Positions 17,973 through 25,017 of a stretch of 64,000 bases of DNA are shown piece by piece. This stretch comes from an uncultured Kordia sp. (GTDB taxonomy: Bacteria > Bacteroidota > Bacteroidia > Flavobacteriales > Flavobacteriaceae), in the NCBI RefSeq assembly GCF_947489565.1, contig NZ_CANLEA010000007.1, positions 238,158-302,157 on the forward strand, in the 5' to 3' direction. A program made the translations under genes and the position numbers. The notes beneath the pieces were generated by a model. It made no database searches, was not told where the DNA came from, and worked only from the letters and a program-made list of their open reading frames with translations. How positions within the stretch are numbered: the first letter of the stretch is position 1; every line of letters begins with the position of its first letter.

Positions 17973-20379
17973 TACACTTATTATCATTTGCTTGTTCAGT
18001 ATTTCCCTAGCTGCACAACAAAAAATTTCTGGAACTGTAACTTCGACTGAAACTCAGAAGCCTATTGCAAATGTTGATATTTACGATCAAACTTCGGGAA
18101 AGTTAGCGACTACGAATGCAAAAGGATATTACGAATTTACCACAGAAGAAAAAGCGCTAACACTTATATTTTTCTCTTATGAATATGATGTGATAGAAAA
18201 ATCAATTACTGTAGAAAAAGAAGTAATTCTAAACATTGCATTGAAACCTTTGGGCGAACAATTATCAGAAGTAGAGCTGAATGTTCGTAAGAATAAAATC
18301 TTCGCGCTAAAGCGATTAAAAGATGTAGAAGAAACAGCAATTTACGCAGGAAAAAAGACGGAAGTAGTATTGGTAGAACAATCGATGGCAAATTTAGCTT
18401 CCAACAATGCACGTCAAATATACAGTCAAGTCGTTGGTTTAAATATTTACCAAAATGATGATGCAGGATTGCAGTTAAATATTGGTGGACGCGGATTAGA
18501 TCCGAACAGAACAGCAAATTTTAATACACGTCAAAATGGGTATGATATCAGTGCTGATGTATTAGGATATCCAGAAAGTTACTATTCGCCTGCGGCAGAA
18601 GGTTTACAGGAAATTCAAATCATTCGTGGCGCGGCTTCGTTGCAGTATGGAACACAGTTTGGTGGTTTGGTCAACTTTGTAATGAAAAAGCCAAATCAAG
18701 CAAAACCATTTGAGTTTATTACCCGAAACACCATCGGAAGCAACAATCTATACACCAACTTTACGAGCGTAAGCGGAACGACAGGAAAATTTAGTTACTA
18801 TTCGTTTTTTAACTATAAAAAAGGTGACGGATTTCGTCCAAACTCTGAATTCGAATCAAAAAATGCCTACGCCCATATTGGCTATCAATTCAATGACAGA
18901 ACTAAATTAGAAGCAGAAGTTACCTATTTGCGTTATTTGGCAAAACAAGCTGGCGGATTAACAGACGCGATGTTTGCAGAAAATCCTTTTCAGAGCAACA
19001 GAGCGCGTAACTGGTTTCAGATTGATTGGTTGTTGTACAACTTAAAATTCTCTCATAAATTCTCTGAAGACACCAATTTCACCTTTAATGCTTTTGGTTT
19101 GAATGCGGAACGAAATGCTTTAGGATTCAGAACCAATCGTGTGAATCAAGTAGATCCAGGTGGCGAACGTGATTTGATAAAAGGTGACTTTAACAACTTC
19201 GGATTTGAAGCACGTTTGTTGAGTAACTATGAAATTTTTGGGAAGAAATCTACCTTTTTAATTGGTTCAAAATTTTACAAAGCCGATAATACCAGTGCGC
19301 AAGGTCCGGGAAGTACTGGAAGCGATCCGAATTTTGAATTTCAAACAGCAGATTTTCCAAACTATCAAAACCAATCTGCGTATGATTATCCAAACTTGAA
19401 TATGGCGATTTTTGGAGAGAATATTTTTTATGTGAATGATAAATTATCGATCACGCCAGGATTCCGATTTGAACATATCAAAACAGAAAGTGACGGATTT
19501 TTCAAGCGAATCAATTTAGATGGTGCTGGAAACGTGATTTTAAACGAAACAGTAGACAATAGTGAAACGCGTGAACGTTCGTTTGTATTATTTGGATTGG
19601 GAGCAAGTTACAAGCCAACAGACGCGTTGGAAATCTATGGAAATGTATCACAAAACTATCGTTCGGTGACGTTTACAGATATAAGTATTATTAATCCAGC
19701 CTTTGCGATCAGTCCAACAATTGATGATGAAAAAGGAATGACTATTGATTTTGGATTGCGTGGAAATTATAAAAACTTTCTTTCGTATGATGTTGGTGCA
19801 TTTGGATTGTTCTACAACGATCGAATTGGATTTGTACAACGTGCTTTTTCGGATGGAAGTGTAAAAAGTGAACGCGGAAATATAGGAGATGCTGTGATGT
19901 ATGGTTTTGAAGGGTTATTAGATTTCAATCTGAATGAAGTTTTTCTTAAAAACAACGATTATAGCTTTAACTACTTTATCAATGCTGCCATTACGAATTC
20001 TGAATATACAAAGTCAGATGAGAATGGTGTAGAAGGAAATAATGTAGAATTTGTACCCAACGTGAATCTAAAAACGGGAATTCGTTTCGGTTACAAAAAC
20101 TTCTTATCAAACATTCAGTATACGTACTTATCACAACAATTCACAGATGCTTCGAACGCTGTAGAAAGTAACTTAAGCGGCGTAATTGGTGAAATTCCTG
20201 CGTATGATATTTTAGATATTTCGTTTTCATATACGTATAAAAACTTCAAGCTAGAAACTGGAATCAATAATGTATTAGACAACGAATACTTTACACGTCG
20301 TGCTACGGGTTATCCAGGACCGGGAATTATTCCGTCTAATAATAGAAACTTTTATACGACACTGCAGATAAAATTCTAA
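17950..20379 (+). CDS. TonB-dependent outer-membrane receptor
   Basis: An outer-membrane active transporter of about 810 residues. I start it at ATG 17950 (or 17953) inside the HTTM gene, because this gives a signal peptide ending at SLAAQQ. Next comes a carboxypeptidase-regulatory-like domain ('KISGTVTSTETQKPIANVDIYDQ'), then a plug with 'NIGGRGLDPNR' and 'IIRGAASLQYGTQFGGLVNF', then the 22-strand barrel ending in the C-terminal 'FYTTLQIKF'. Linkage to imelysin and HTTM suggests a ferric complex or similar metal ligand as substrate. No TonB or siderophore genes are present. Confidence 0.9.
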   Translation: MMRLKDFSTLIIICLFSISLAAQQKISGTVTSTETQKPIANVDIYDQTSGKLATTNAKGYYEFTTEEKALTLIFFSYEYDVIEKSITVEKEVILNIALKPLGEQLSEVELNVRKNKIFALKRLKDVEETAIYAGKKTEVVLVEQSMANLASNNARQIYSQVVGLNIYQNDDAGLQLNIGGRGLDPNRTANFNTRQNGYDISADVLGYPESYYSPAAEGLQEIQIIRGAASLQYGTQFGGLVNFVMKKPNQAKPFEFITRNTIGSNNLYTNFTSVSGTTGKFSYYSFFNYKKGDGFRPNSEFESKNAYAHIGYQFNDRTKLEAEVTYLRYLAKQAGGLTDAMFAENPFQSNRARNWFQIDWLLYNLKFSHKFSEDTNFTFNAFGLNAERNALGFRTNRVNQVDPGGERDLIKGDFNNFGFEARLLSNYEIFGKKSTFLIGSKFYKADNTSAQGPGSTGSDPNFEFQTADFPNYQNQSAYDYPNLNMAIFGENIFYVNDKLSITPGFRFEHIKTESDGFFKRINLDGAGNVILNETVDNSETRERSFVLFGLGASYKPTDALEIYGNVSQNYRSVTFTDISIINPAFAISPTIDDEKGMTIDFGLRGNYKNFLSYDVGAFGLFYNDRIGFVQRAFSDGSVKSERGNIGDAVMYGFEGLLDFNLNEVFLKNNDYSFNYFINAAITNSEYTKSDENGVEGNNVEFVPNVNLKTGIRFGYKNFLSNIQYTYLSQQFTDASNAVESNLSGVIGEIPAYDILDISFSYTYKNFKLETGINNVLDNEYFTRRATGYPGPGIIPSNNRNFYTTLQIKF

Positions 20380-20391
20380 GTAAACTTTACA

Positions 20392-20466
20392 TGTCAGTTC
20401 GAGCGCAGTCGAGAACACTAGGAATGTTAGTATTTCCTGAGAATCTCGACTGCGCTCGATTTGACA
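20392..20466. repeat. Long inverted repeat, 16-bp arms
   Basis: The arms TCGAGCGCAGTCGAGA (20399-20414) and TCTCGACTGCGCTCGA (20444-20459) are perfect complements. An outer TGTCA/TGACA pair extends the stem, and the loop holds a nested AGGAA/TTCCT hairpin. It lies 12 bases after the receptor stop, but the lack of a T-run makes it an atypical terminator. Confidence 0.9.
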
Positions 20467-20600
20467 TTAGTTTTAAAATATTCAGCAATTTATCTTCAAT
20501 ATATCACTACGAGGAAAAAAGTGATGCAGTAGTGTGTTTATATTATAATGCTCATATTAGTTGAAGTATGAAATTTTCGCAATGACGTATCAAACTCAAA

Positions 20601-20646
20601 ACGTCACTTCGAGTGGCGAATCTGTGATTCGTTGTATCGAGAAGTA
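20601..20646 (+). repeat. Dispersed hairpin repeat, copy 2
   Basis: GTCACTTCGAGTG and TTGTATCGAGAAGTA form the outer blocks, enclosing the stem CGAATC-TGT-GATTCG. Same family as 3256, 41309, 63741 and 63902. Confidence 0.85.
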
Positions 20647-20723
20647 CTCTGAAACAATTGTGTTTGCTAATATAATCAAGTAGTGTTTTTGACCACGAAT
20701 TCACGAATTATTTTAGTTTGTTT

Positions 20724-20800
20724 GTTAGCACGAGTTTTGAAACTCGCGCTAACATTGGTTTTGAAACTCACGCTAGCATTGAGTCAAGGTCGGGTTCAAT
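20724..20800. repeat. Palindrome and partial tandem copy
   Basis: GTTAGCACGAGTTT pairs with AAACTCGCGCTAAC (20724-20753) with one mismatch. The right half, TTTTGAAACTCGCGCTAACATTG, is then repeated with two changes at about 20759-20781. Confidence 0.75.
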
Positions 20801-20910
20801 ATATCTCTACGCTGTTTTAAAAAAGTTTAAGTACTACGACGCTTTAATTGGGTAACATTTTTTATTAATCATAACTAAAGGTTAAAAATGAATCTTTAAA
20901 AACAATTGTT

Positions 20911-21123
20911 ATGAAAAAAAGAAATGTGAAAATTTTAAAATTAAAAAAGCGATTAATCTCCAAGTTAAATGAGGAAGTAAAAGGTGGCGCTGCATGTTCA
21001 ACGGATCATGTGAAGACGTCTATAGGATTAGTTTTAGTATGCCCAACAAAACCAAATACAAAATGTAATTGTCCAGGACCATTTACGAATACATGTTTAT
21101 GTGATAGTGATCCATGTTCTTGA
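20911..21123 (+). CDS. GG-leader RiPP-type precursor peptide 3
   Basis: A 70-residue precursor with leader MKKRNVKILKLKKRLIS and a GG site at residue 26. The 44-residue core has seven Cys, with the closely spaced group KCNCPGP and TCLCDSDPCS. Thr and Ser are present for possible thioether formation, although disulfides are equally possible. The gene stands alone among repeats, followed by its own terminator. No modifying enzyme or exporter lies nearby. Confidence 0.8.
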   Translation: MKKRNVKILKLKKRLISKLNEEVKGGAACSTDHVKTSIGLVLVCPTKPNTKCNCPGPFTNTCLCDSDPCS

Positions 21124-21132
21124 TAAAATTAA

Positions 21133-21164
21133 AAAGCGAACCTGAAAAGGTTCGCTTCGGCTTT
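21133..21164 (+). terminator. Terminator of precursor 3
   Basis: The stem AAGCGAACC/GGTTCGCTT is followed by CGGCTTTT. A related AAGCGAA/TTCGCTT stem ends the stretch at 21564. Confidence 0.8.
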
Positions 21165-21187
21165 TAAAAAATTAAGTTTGGGAATTT

Positions 21188-21319
21188 TTACTTTTTAATC
21201 AATTTTAAGGTTTTTAAAAGTGCACTTTCGTCATATACTTTTACAAAGTAAACTCCAGAAGTTAAACCTTCAATATTGATGTTGTATAGCATGTTATTTT
21301 GCTGATTTAGTGTAAATTT
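21188..21319 (-). pseudogene. Orphan T9SS type A C-terminal sorting tail
   Basis: The minus strand reads, in one open frame, KFTLNQQNN, then MLYNINIEGLTSGVYFV, then KVYDESALLKTLKLIKK and a stop. This is the typical end of a type IX secretion sorting domain (Por_Secre_tail: GLxxGVYxVKV...KxxKxxK). A UGA lies at 21322-21320 and no upstream exported protein is attached, so I read it as the remnant of a lost secreted protein gene. Confidence 0.8.
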
Positions 21320-21563
21320 TCAAATCATCAAATTAGCATTTGTTCTTAACTGCGCTCAAAACAGACATATTTATTTCAATACGTATCAAAGGATACATTC
21401 ATGCAGAGAAAACTTTCTTTTTGAAAAACTTACAGCTACGATTCTATGCTTTTATATAATTAATATTAAAATCAAAAATGCGAGCGAAATCTATAGAGGT
21501 TTATTATTAAAAAAAAGCTATTGAAACAGAAATTCCTGCAATAGAATAATGACATTAAAAAAG

Positions 21564-21594
21564 AAAAGCGAACCATTTAGTTCGCTTTTTTAAA
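21564..21594. terminator. Bidirectional terminator near the lipoprotein gene
   Basis: The stem AAGCGAA/TTCGCTT has an A-rich left flank and six T on the right. It ends the gene on the minus strand at 21616 and could also stop plus-strand read-through. Confidence 0.8.
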
Positions 21595-21615
21595 ATTTTC
21601 AAAATCGATCTTTTA

Positions 21616-22125
21616 TTATTCTATGGCTTCAAAAAATAAATCTTGTCCGTCAAAAGAAGATAAAGACAATACAGTTAAGCCATCTGATCGTTCATAATAT
21701 TCAAATGGACTGTTTTCAATTTTTGCGATTAAAAAATCATTTGTAATTGGATCACCATTGCCATCAAAATCGTTTCGTACTTCCAATGTAAACGTATAAT
21801 TGTATTCTCCGGCATCATGTTCTAAATTGTCATCGGAGACGACAACAATGCCATCTTCTCTAAACTCATAAGTTATATTTTGTGTAGTATAATCAGTAGT
21901 TGATTGTGCAGAAAAAGGCGTATAAATATACATGAGTTTCCAGTTGCCAAGCATTAAGTTTTCTTGCTCGGGCTCTGTAGGTTCATTGGGTTCAGAAGGT
22001 TCGGTTGGCACTGTAACAGGATCTACATTTTCAATAGCTTCTTCAGGTTCTTGCTCCGTTTCATTGTCTGTAGAGCAACTCATTGTCATGGTGACGACAA
22101 AAAGTAAGAGAAATAATTTTTTCAT
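21616..22125 (-). CDS. Putative lipocalin-like lipoprotein
   Basis: A 169-residue lipoprotein (lipobox TMSC, Cys17) with a low-complexity acidic and Pro/Glu-rich linker at residues 20-55 (repeats of EPxEP). The following domain starts with 'LMLGNWKLMYIYTPF' and has 'ITYEFREDGIVVVSDD', the layout of lipocalin-like or DUF4923-type domains in this phylum. It is a single gene with no informative neighbours. The specific ligand, if any, is unknown. Confidence 0.75.
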   Translation of the reverse strand: MKKLFLLLFVVTMTMSCSTDNETEQEPEEAIENVDPVTVPTEPSEPNEPTEPEQENLMLGNWKLMYIYTPFSAQSTTDYTTQNITYEFREDGIVVVSDDNLEHDAGEYNYTFTLEVRNDFDGNGDPITNDFLIAKIENSPFEYYERSDGLTVLSLSSFDGQDLFFEAIE

Positions 22126-22230
22126 ATTTGGTTGGTTTTAAATGTCAACATAAATATATGAAAAATCTTAAAATATTTTGTGTAAAATACTGTTATTTAT
22201 TGTGTTAGCTTTTTTTGCTTGCATTGTCGT

Positions 22231-23055
22231 TTACTCGAGTTTATCAAGCAAAGCTTTGGCTGCGGTATATTTATAACTGTCGGTATCTTTTACAAGTTTT
22301 TGTAATTCTGCAATAGCTTTATCTTTTTGCTCCATTTTTAGATAGATCATTGCAGTATACCAATTTCCTTTGGAACGCTCGTGCGGATCATTTACACTGG
22401 CTAGTTTTTGAAAAGCTGCAATCGCTTTGTCATTCTCATCAAGCTTATCAAAAGCAGCGCCAAGATACTGTAAACTGTAATTATATAATTCGTGTGAAGG
22501 CGTTACTTTTTCAAAAAACACGGAAGCTTCTTTGTAGTTTTTCTGTTTAAAAGCTGTTTCTCCTTGTAAAAAAATATCTTTTTGTTGTCCTTTCTCCACA
22601 AAGGAAGGTAATTCTTGAGACCAGTTTACATGGTCTTCATACAATGAACGATAGGAGGAAGCATTCATCTGTGTAAAATAAATTCCGAAAAATACAATAA
22701 TGGAAGCAGCAAAGGCAACATGACGATAGTATTTTTTCAAAGGATGAACCTTTACCTCATCAGTCAAATATGCTTGTTCTGCATTGCGAATGCTGGCAGA
22801 CAAATCCTGATATTCTTTACTTCTTAATTTCGATTTTAAAGCTGTCAAACGCTCCTTATGTTCTGGCCGTTGAATTGTATGCCATTCTTCGTTGCCAAGA
22901 ATATCAAATAGCTGTTGTTGCAAACGTACTTCTTCCTGAAGTTCAGGTTCGGAACGTAAACGTTTTTCAAAAGCTTCTTTTTCAACAATTGATAGCGTAT
23001 CTTTCAAATAACCATCAATTTGCGTTAGTAATTGTTCCGTAAGTTCTATTGCCAT
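22231..23055 (-). CDS. Putative anti-sigma factor with periplasmic TPR domain
   Basis: A 274-residue protein. Residues 1-60 have the helical pattern 'IDGYLKDTLSIVEKEAFEKRL', which resembles the N-terminal sigma-binding helices of anti-sigma factors; no Zn motif is seen. One transmembrane helix lies at about 112-130, followed by TPR repeats at about 160-270 that would face the periplasm. Its start overlaps the end of the ECF sigma gene by 10 bases, so the pair is co-translated, the usual sigma/anti-sigma order. I infer it holds the sigma factor at the membrane and senses a protein partner through the TPRs. Confidence 0.72.
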   Translation of the reverse strand: MAIELTEQLLTQIDGYLKDTLSIVEKEAFEKRLRSEPELQEEVRLQQQLFDILGNEEWHTIQRPEHKERLTALKSKLRSKEYQDLSASIRNAEQAYLTDEVKVHPLKKYYRHVAFAASIIVFFGIYFTQMNASSYRSLYEDHVNWSQELPSFVEKGQQKDIFLQGETAFKQKNYKEASVFFEKVTPSHELYNYSLQYLGAAFDKLDENDKAIAAFQKLASVNDPHERSKGNWYTAMIYLKMEQKDKAIAELQKLVKDTDSYKYTAAKALLDKLE

Positions 23056-23600
23056 TTCTTAAGTTTTTGAAACAGTTTGTCTTCTTTTATCAATTTTATA
23101 AGTTTGGTTCTGCATTTAAAAACACGTTGGCGTACCGTATTGATAGATGCATATGCGTATTCGGTTAAAATTTCTTCGTAGCTTAATCCGTTAAAATAAC
23201 TACCCAAAATTTCTTTACAATTTCCAGAGAGCAAATCAAACTTCTCAATATAAAAATCAAACAATTCTTGTTCGACTATAAAAGTGCTCAATTCTTCCTC
23301 TTTATCCTCTAGGGTCAAAGTATCGGTTTTTATTACCTTATTTTTTAAAGTTCTTTTCCAAATATTTTTACAAACGACAAATAAATAGGCTTCAAACGAC
23401 TTTATTTCGCTTCTTTTTTCCTTTTGAGAGACAATAATATACATCAATCCATCATGAAAAACATCGGAAGCATCTTGAGAATCACCTCGATTTTTAAGGA
23501 CATATGATTTTATTTTCGGAAATAGTTTGACGTAAATTTCTTTCGTAATTTTCTCATTTCCAGTGATAAGGGCGTTAATAAATCTTTCACTATCTTTCAT
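23046..23600 (-). CDS. ECF-type sigma-70 factor
   Basis: A 184-residue alternative sigma factor. Region 2 lies in residues 20-85 ('DASDVFHDGLMYIIV') and region 4 in about 125-175, with the helix-turn-helix 'GLSYEEILTEYAYASINTVRQRVFKCRTKL'. No region 3 is present, as usual for ECF factors. It is divergent from the subtilase gene. The subtilase-CHAT unit and the lipoprotein pair at 27938 share one promoter-like motif, so I infer these are its targets. Its own upstream DNA lacks the motif in its orientation, so there is no evidence for autoregulation. Confidence 0.88.
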   Translation of the reverse strand: MKDSERFINALITGNEKITKEIYVKLFPKIKSYVLKNRGDSQDASDVFHDGLMYIIVSQKEKRSEIKSFEAYLFVVCKNIWKRTLKNKVIKTDTLTLEDKEEELSTFIVEQELFDFYIEKFDLLSGNCKEILGSYFNGLSYEEILTEYAYASINTVRQRVFKCRTKLIKLIKEDKLFQKLKKWQ

Positions 23601-23623
23601 GAATATAACTATGATTAAAAATA

Positions 23624-23660
23624 TTGGGTAATGATTTCAGTGTTTCTTCCCCTATAAGTA
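23624..23660 (+). promoter_or_regulatory. Shared two-part motif, site 1
   Basis: TTGGGTAATGA (23624-23634), 11 bases, CTTCCC (23646-23651), one base, then TATA (23653-23656), ending 23 bases before the subtilase start. The same elements with exactly the same spacing occur at 27836-27868, while the spacer sequence differs. This fits a -35/-10 pair for an alternative sigma factor. Confidence 0.72.
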
Positions 23661-23679
23661 AACGCAAAAATTAAATATT

Positions 23680-24990
23680 ATGAGAAATATACAAAAACTT
23701 ATTGCATTTGTATTGGTATTACTGGCATGTTCATGCACAAAAGATGATTTCATAGAAACATCAAATGACAATGTAGAATCTGGTATTATACCCAAAGCAG
23801 GTAGCTCTTCCTATTTGCCTAATTATTCAAATACTTCTATTGTAGTTCAGTTTAAAAGTGGAACTAGCGATCCGCAAAAAGGTGCAATTAGAACATTTAA
23901 TGGGGTAGCAAACTATGAAAAATGTCACTGTACAAACAAAGATATTGAACTTTGGCATTTTGGTGGAGCTCTTTATGTTGAACCCAAAAAACGAGCTATA
24001 AAAGGGCAGATTGATCCAGAAAGTACAACAGGACTTCAAGAAGTAGATTATCAATTTACATTTGGTTTTGATATTGGTAGCGACTATATAGGAACCGCAG
24101 ATGACGTAAGTTATTTGCCTTATATAAAATCAAGTACATCTGGACCAGTAGGTATTACTATTGCTGTTGTAGATACTGGGATTGCTCCGGGACTTACAGT
24201 ATTTAATACAGTAGCAGAAGACCCAATAAAGTTTTTATATGAATCTGGAGACACTGCTGTAGCAGATGAAATGTCAGGCTGGGATTTTGTAGATGAAGAT
24301 CCTAATACTTTTGACGATGATACAGGAAAACATGGTAGTATTATTAGTAAACAAATTTTTAGTGCACTTAGAAATCACGGAGTTCCGTTTCGAATACTTC
24401 CTATAAAAGTTGCTGGACCAAGTGGCGAGACTACTTATTTTGACTTTTTATGTGGTAGTTTATACGCGATGGAAAGAGCTGAACTTGTTAATATCAGTAT
24501 GGGTTGGTATGATACAGGAGAATATCCAGAGGTGCGAACTATATTTGAAAATATTACAGGAACGCATTCAAATACAATCATAGTAACTTCGGCAGGGAAT
24601 AACACCAATAATAACGATGATGTAAAACATTTTCCATCTTCTTTTGAAAACCCAAATATCGTTGCGGTTGCGTCTGCAAATGGATCGCACGACGAAATAT
24701 CAGATTTTTCAAATTATGGAGCTATAGGAGTCGATTTTTTTGCACAAGGTGAAAATATTCCTTTTTACGAAATGGAAGTACAAGGAACTTCGTTTGCAGC
24801 ACCACAAGTAACGATTCAAATTGCAAATTTAATAAATGACCCTGAAGTAGATATATTTACAGTAGATGGTATATTAATGGTAGCAACATTATTTGACCAA
24901 TTGGCAGCAAGAGGAACGCATGTATCTGGAGTTTTTACCTTAGGAGATAGAAATACCTATTATAATAAATTGATTATCCCATTTGATTAA
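23680..24990 (+). CDS. S8 subtilisin-like serine protease, lipoprotein
   Basis: A 436-residue secreted lipoprotein (lipobox ACSC near residue 19). An inhibitor/propeptide-like region occupies about residues 40-110 ('SIVVQFKSGTSDPQKGAI'). The catalytic triad is D165 (VVDTGIAPG), H218 (GKHGSII) and S371 (GTSFAAP), with the oxyanion Asn307 in SAGNN. All key residues are present, so it should be active in the periplasm or at the cell surface. The next gene, a TPR-CHAT protease, starts 6 to 27 bases later, so they form an operon. It diverges from the ECF sigma gene, suggesting a role in the same circuit. Confidence 0.92.
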   Translation: MRNIQKLIAFVLVLLACSCTKDDFIETSNDNVESGIIPKAGSSSYLPNYSNTSIVVQFKSGTSDPQKGAIRTFNGVANYEKCHCTNKDIELWHFGGALYVEPKKRAIKGQIDPESTTGLQEVDYQFTFGFDIGSDYIGTADDVSYLPYIKSSTSGPVGITIAVVDTGIAPGLTVFNTVAEDPIKFLYESGDTAVADEMSGWDFVDEDPNTFDDDTGKHGSIISKQIFSALRNHGVPFRILPIKVAGPSGETTYFDFLCGSLYAMERAELVNISMGWYDTGEYPEVRTIFENITGTHSNTIIVTSAGNNTNNNDDVKHFPSSFENPNIVAVASANGSHDEISDFSNYGAIGVDFFAQGENIPFYEMEVQGTSFAAPQVTIQIANLINDPEVDIFTVDGILMVATLFDQLAARGTHVSGVFTLGDRNTYYNKLIIPFD

Positions 24991-25017
24991 TTATTAATGG
25001 TTATTTTTAAAGGAAAA

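Larger units (their letters stand above)
20380..20910. other. 531-base gene-free region
   Basis: Apart from the three repeat elements listed separately, this stretch holds the word CCACGAATTCACGAATT near 20693 and a TTGGGTAA at 20848. I see no ORF with coding character. Confidence 0.7.

Noticed and set aside
20848..20855. TTGGGTAA upstream of precursor 3 as a third sigma-target site
   Set aside because: Only the first eight bases match, and no CTTCCC or TATA follows at the right spacing.
24997..25017. ATG 24997 as start of the TPR-CHAT gene
   Set aside because: ATG 25018 gives a better signal peptide and has AAGGA just before it; the earlier start remains possible.
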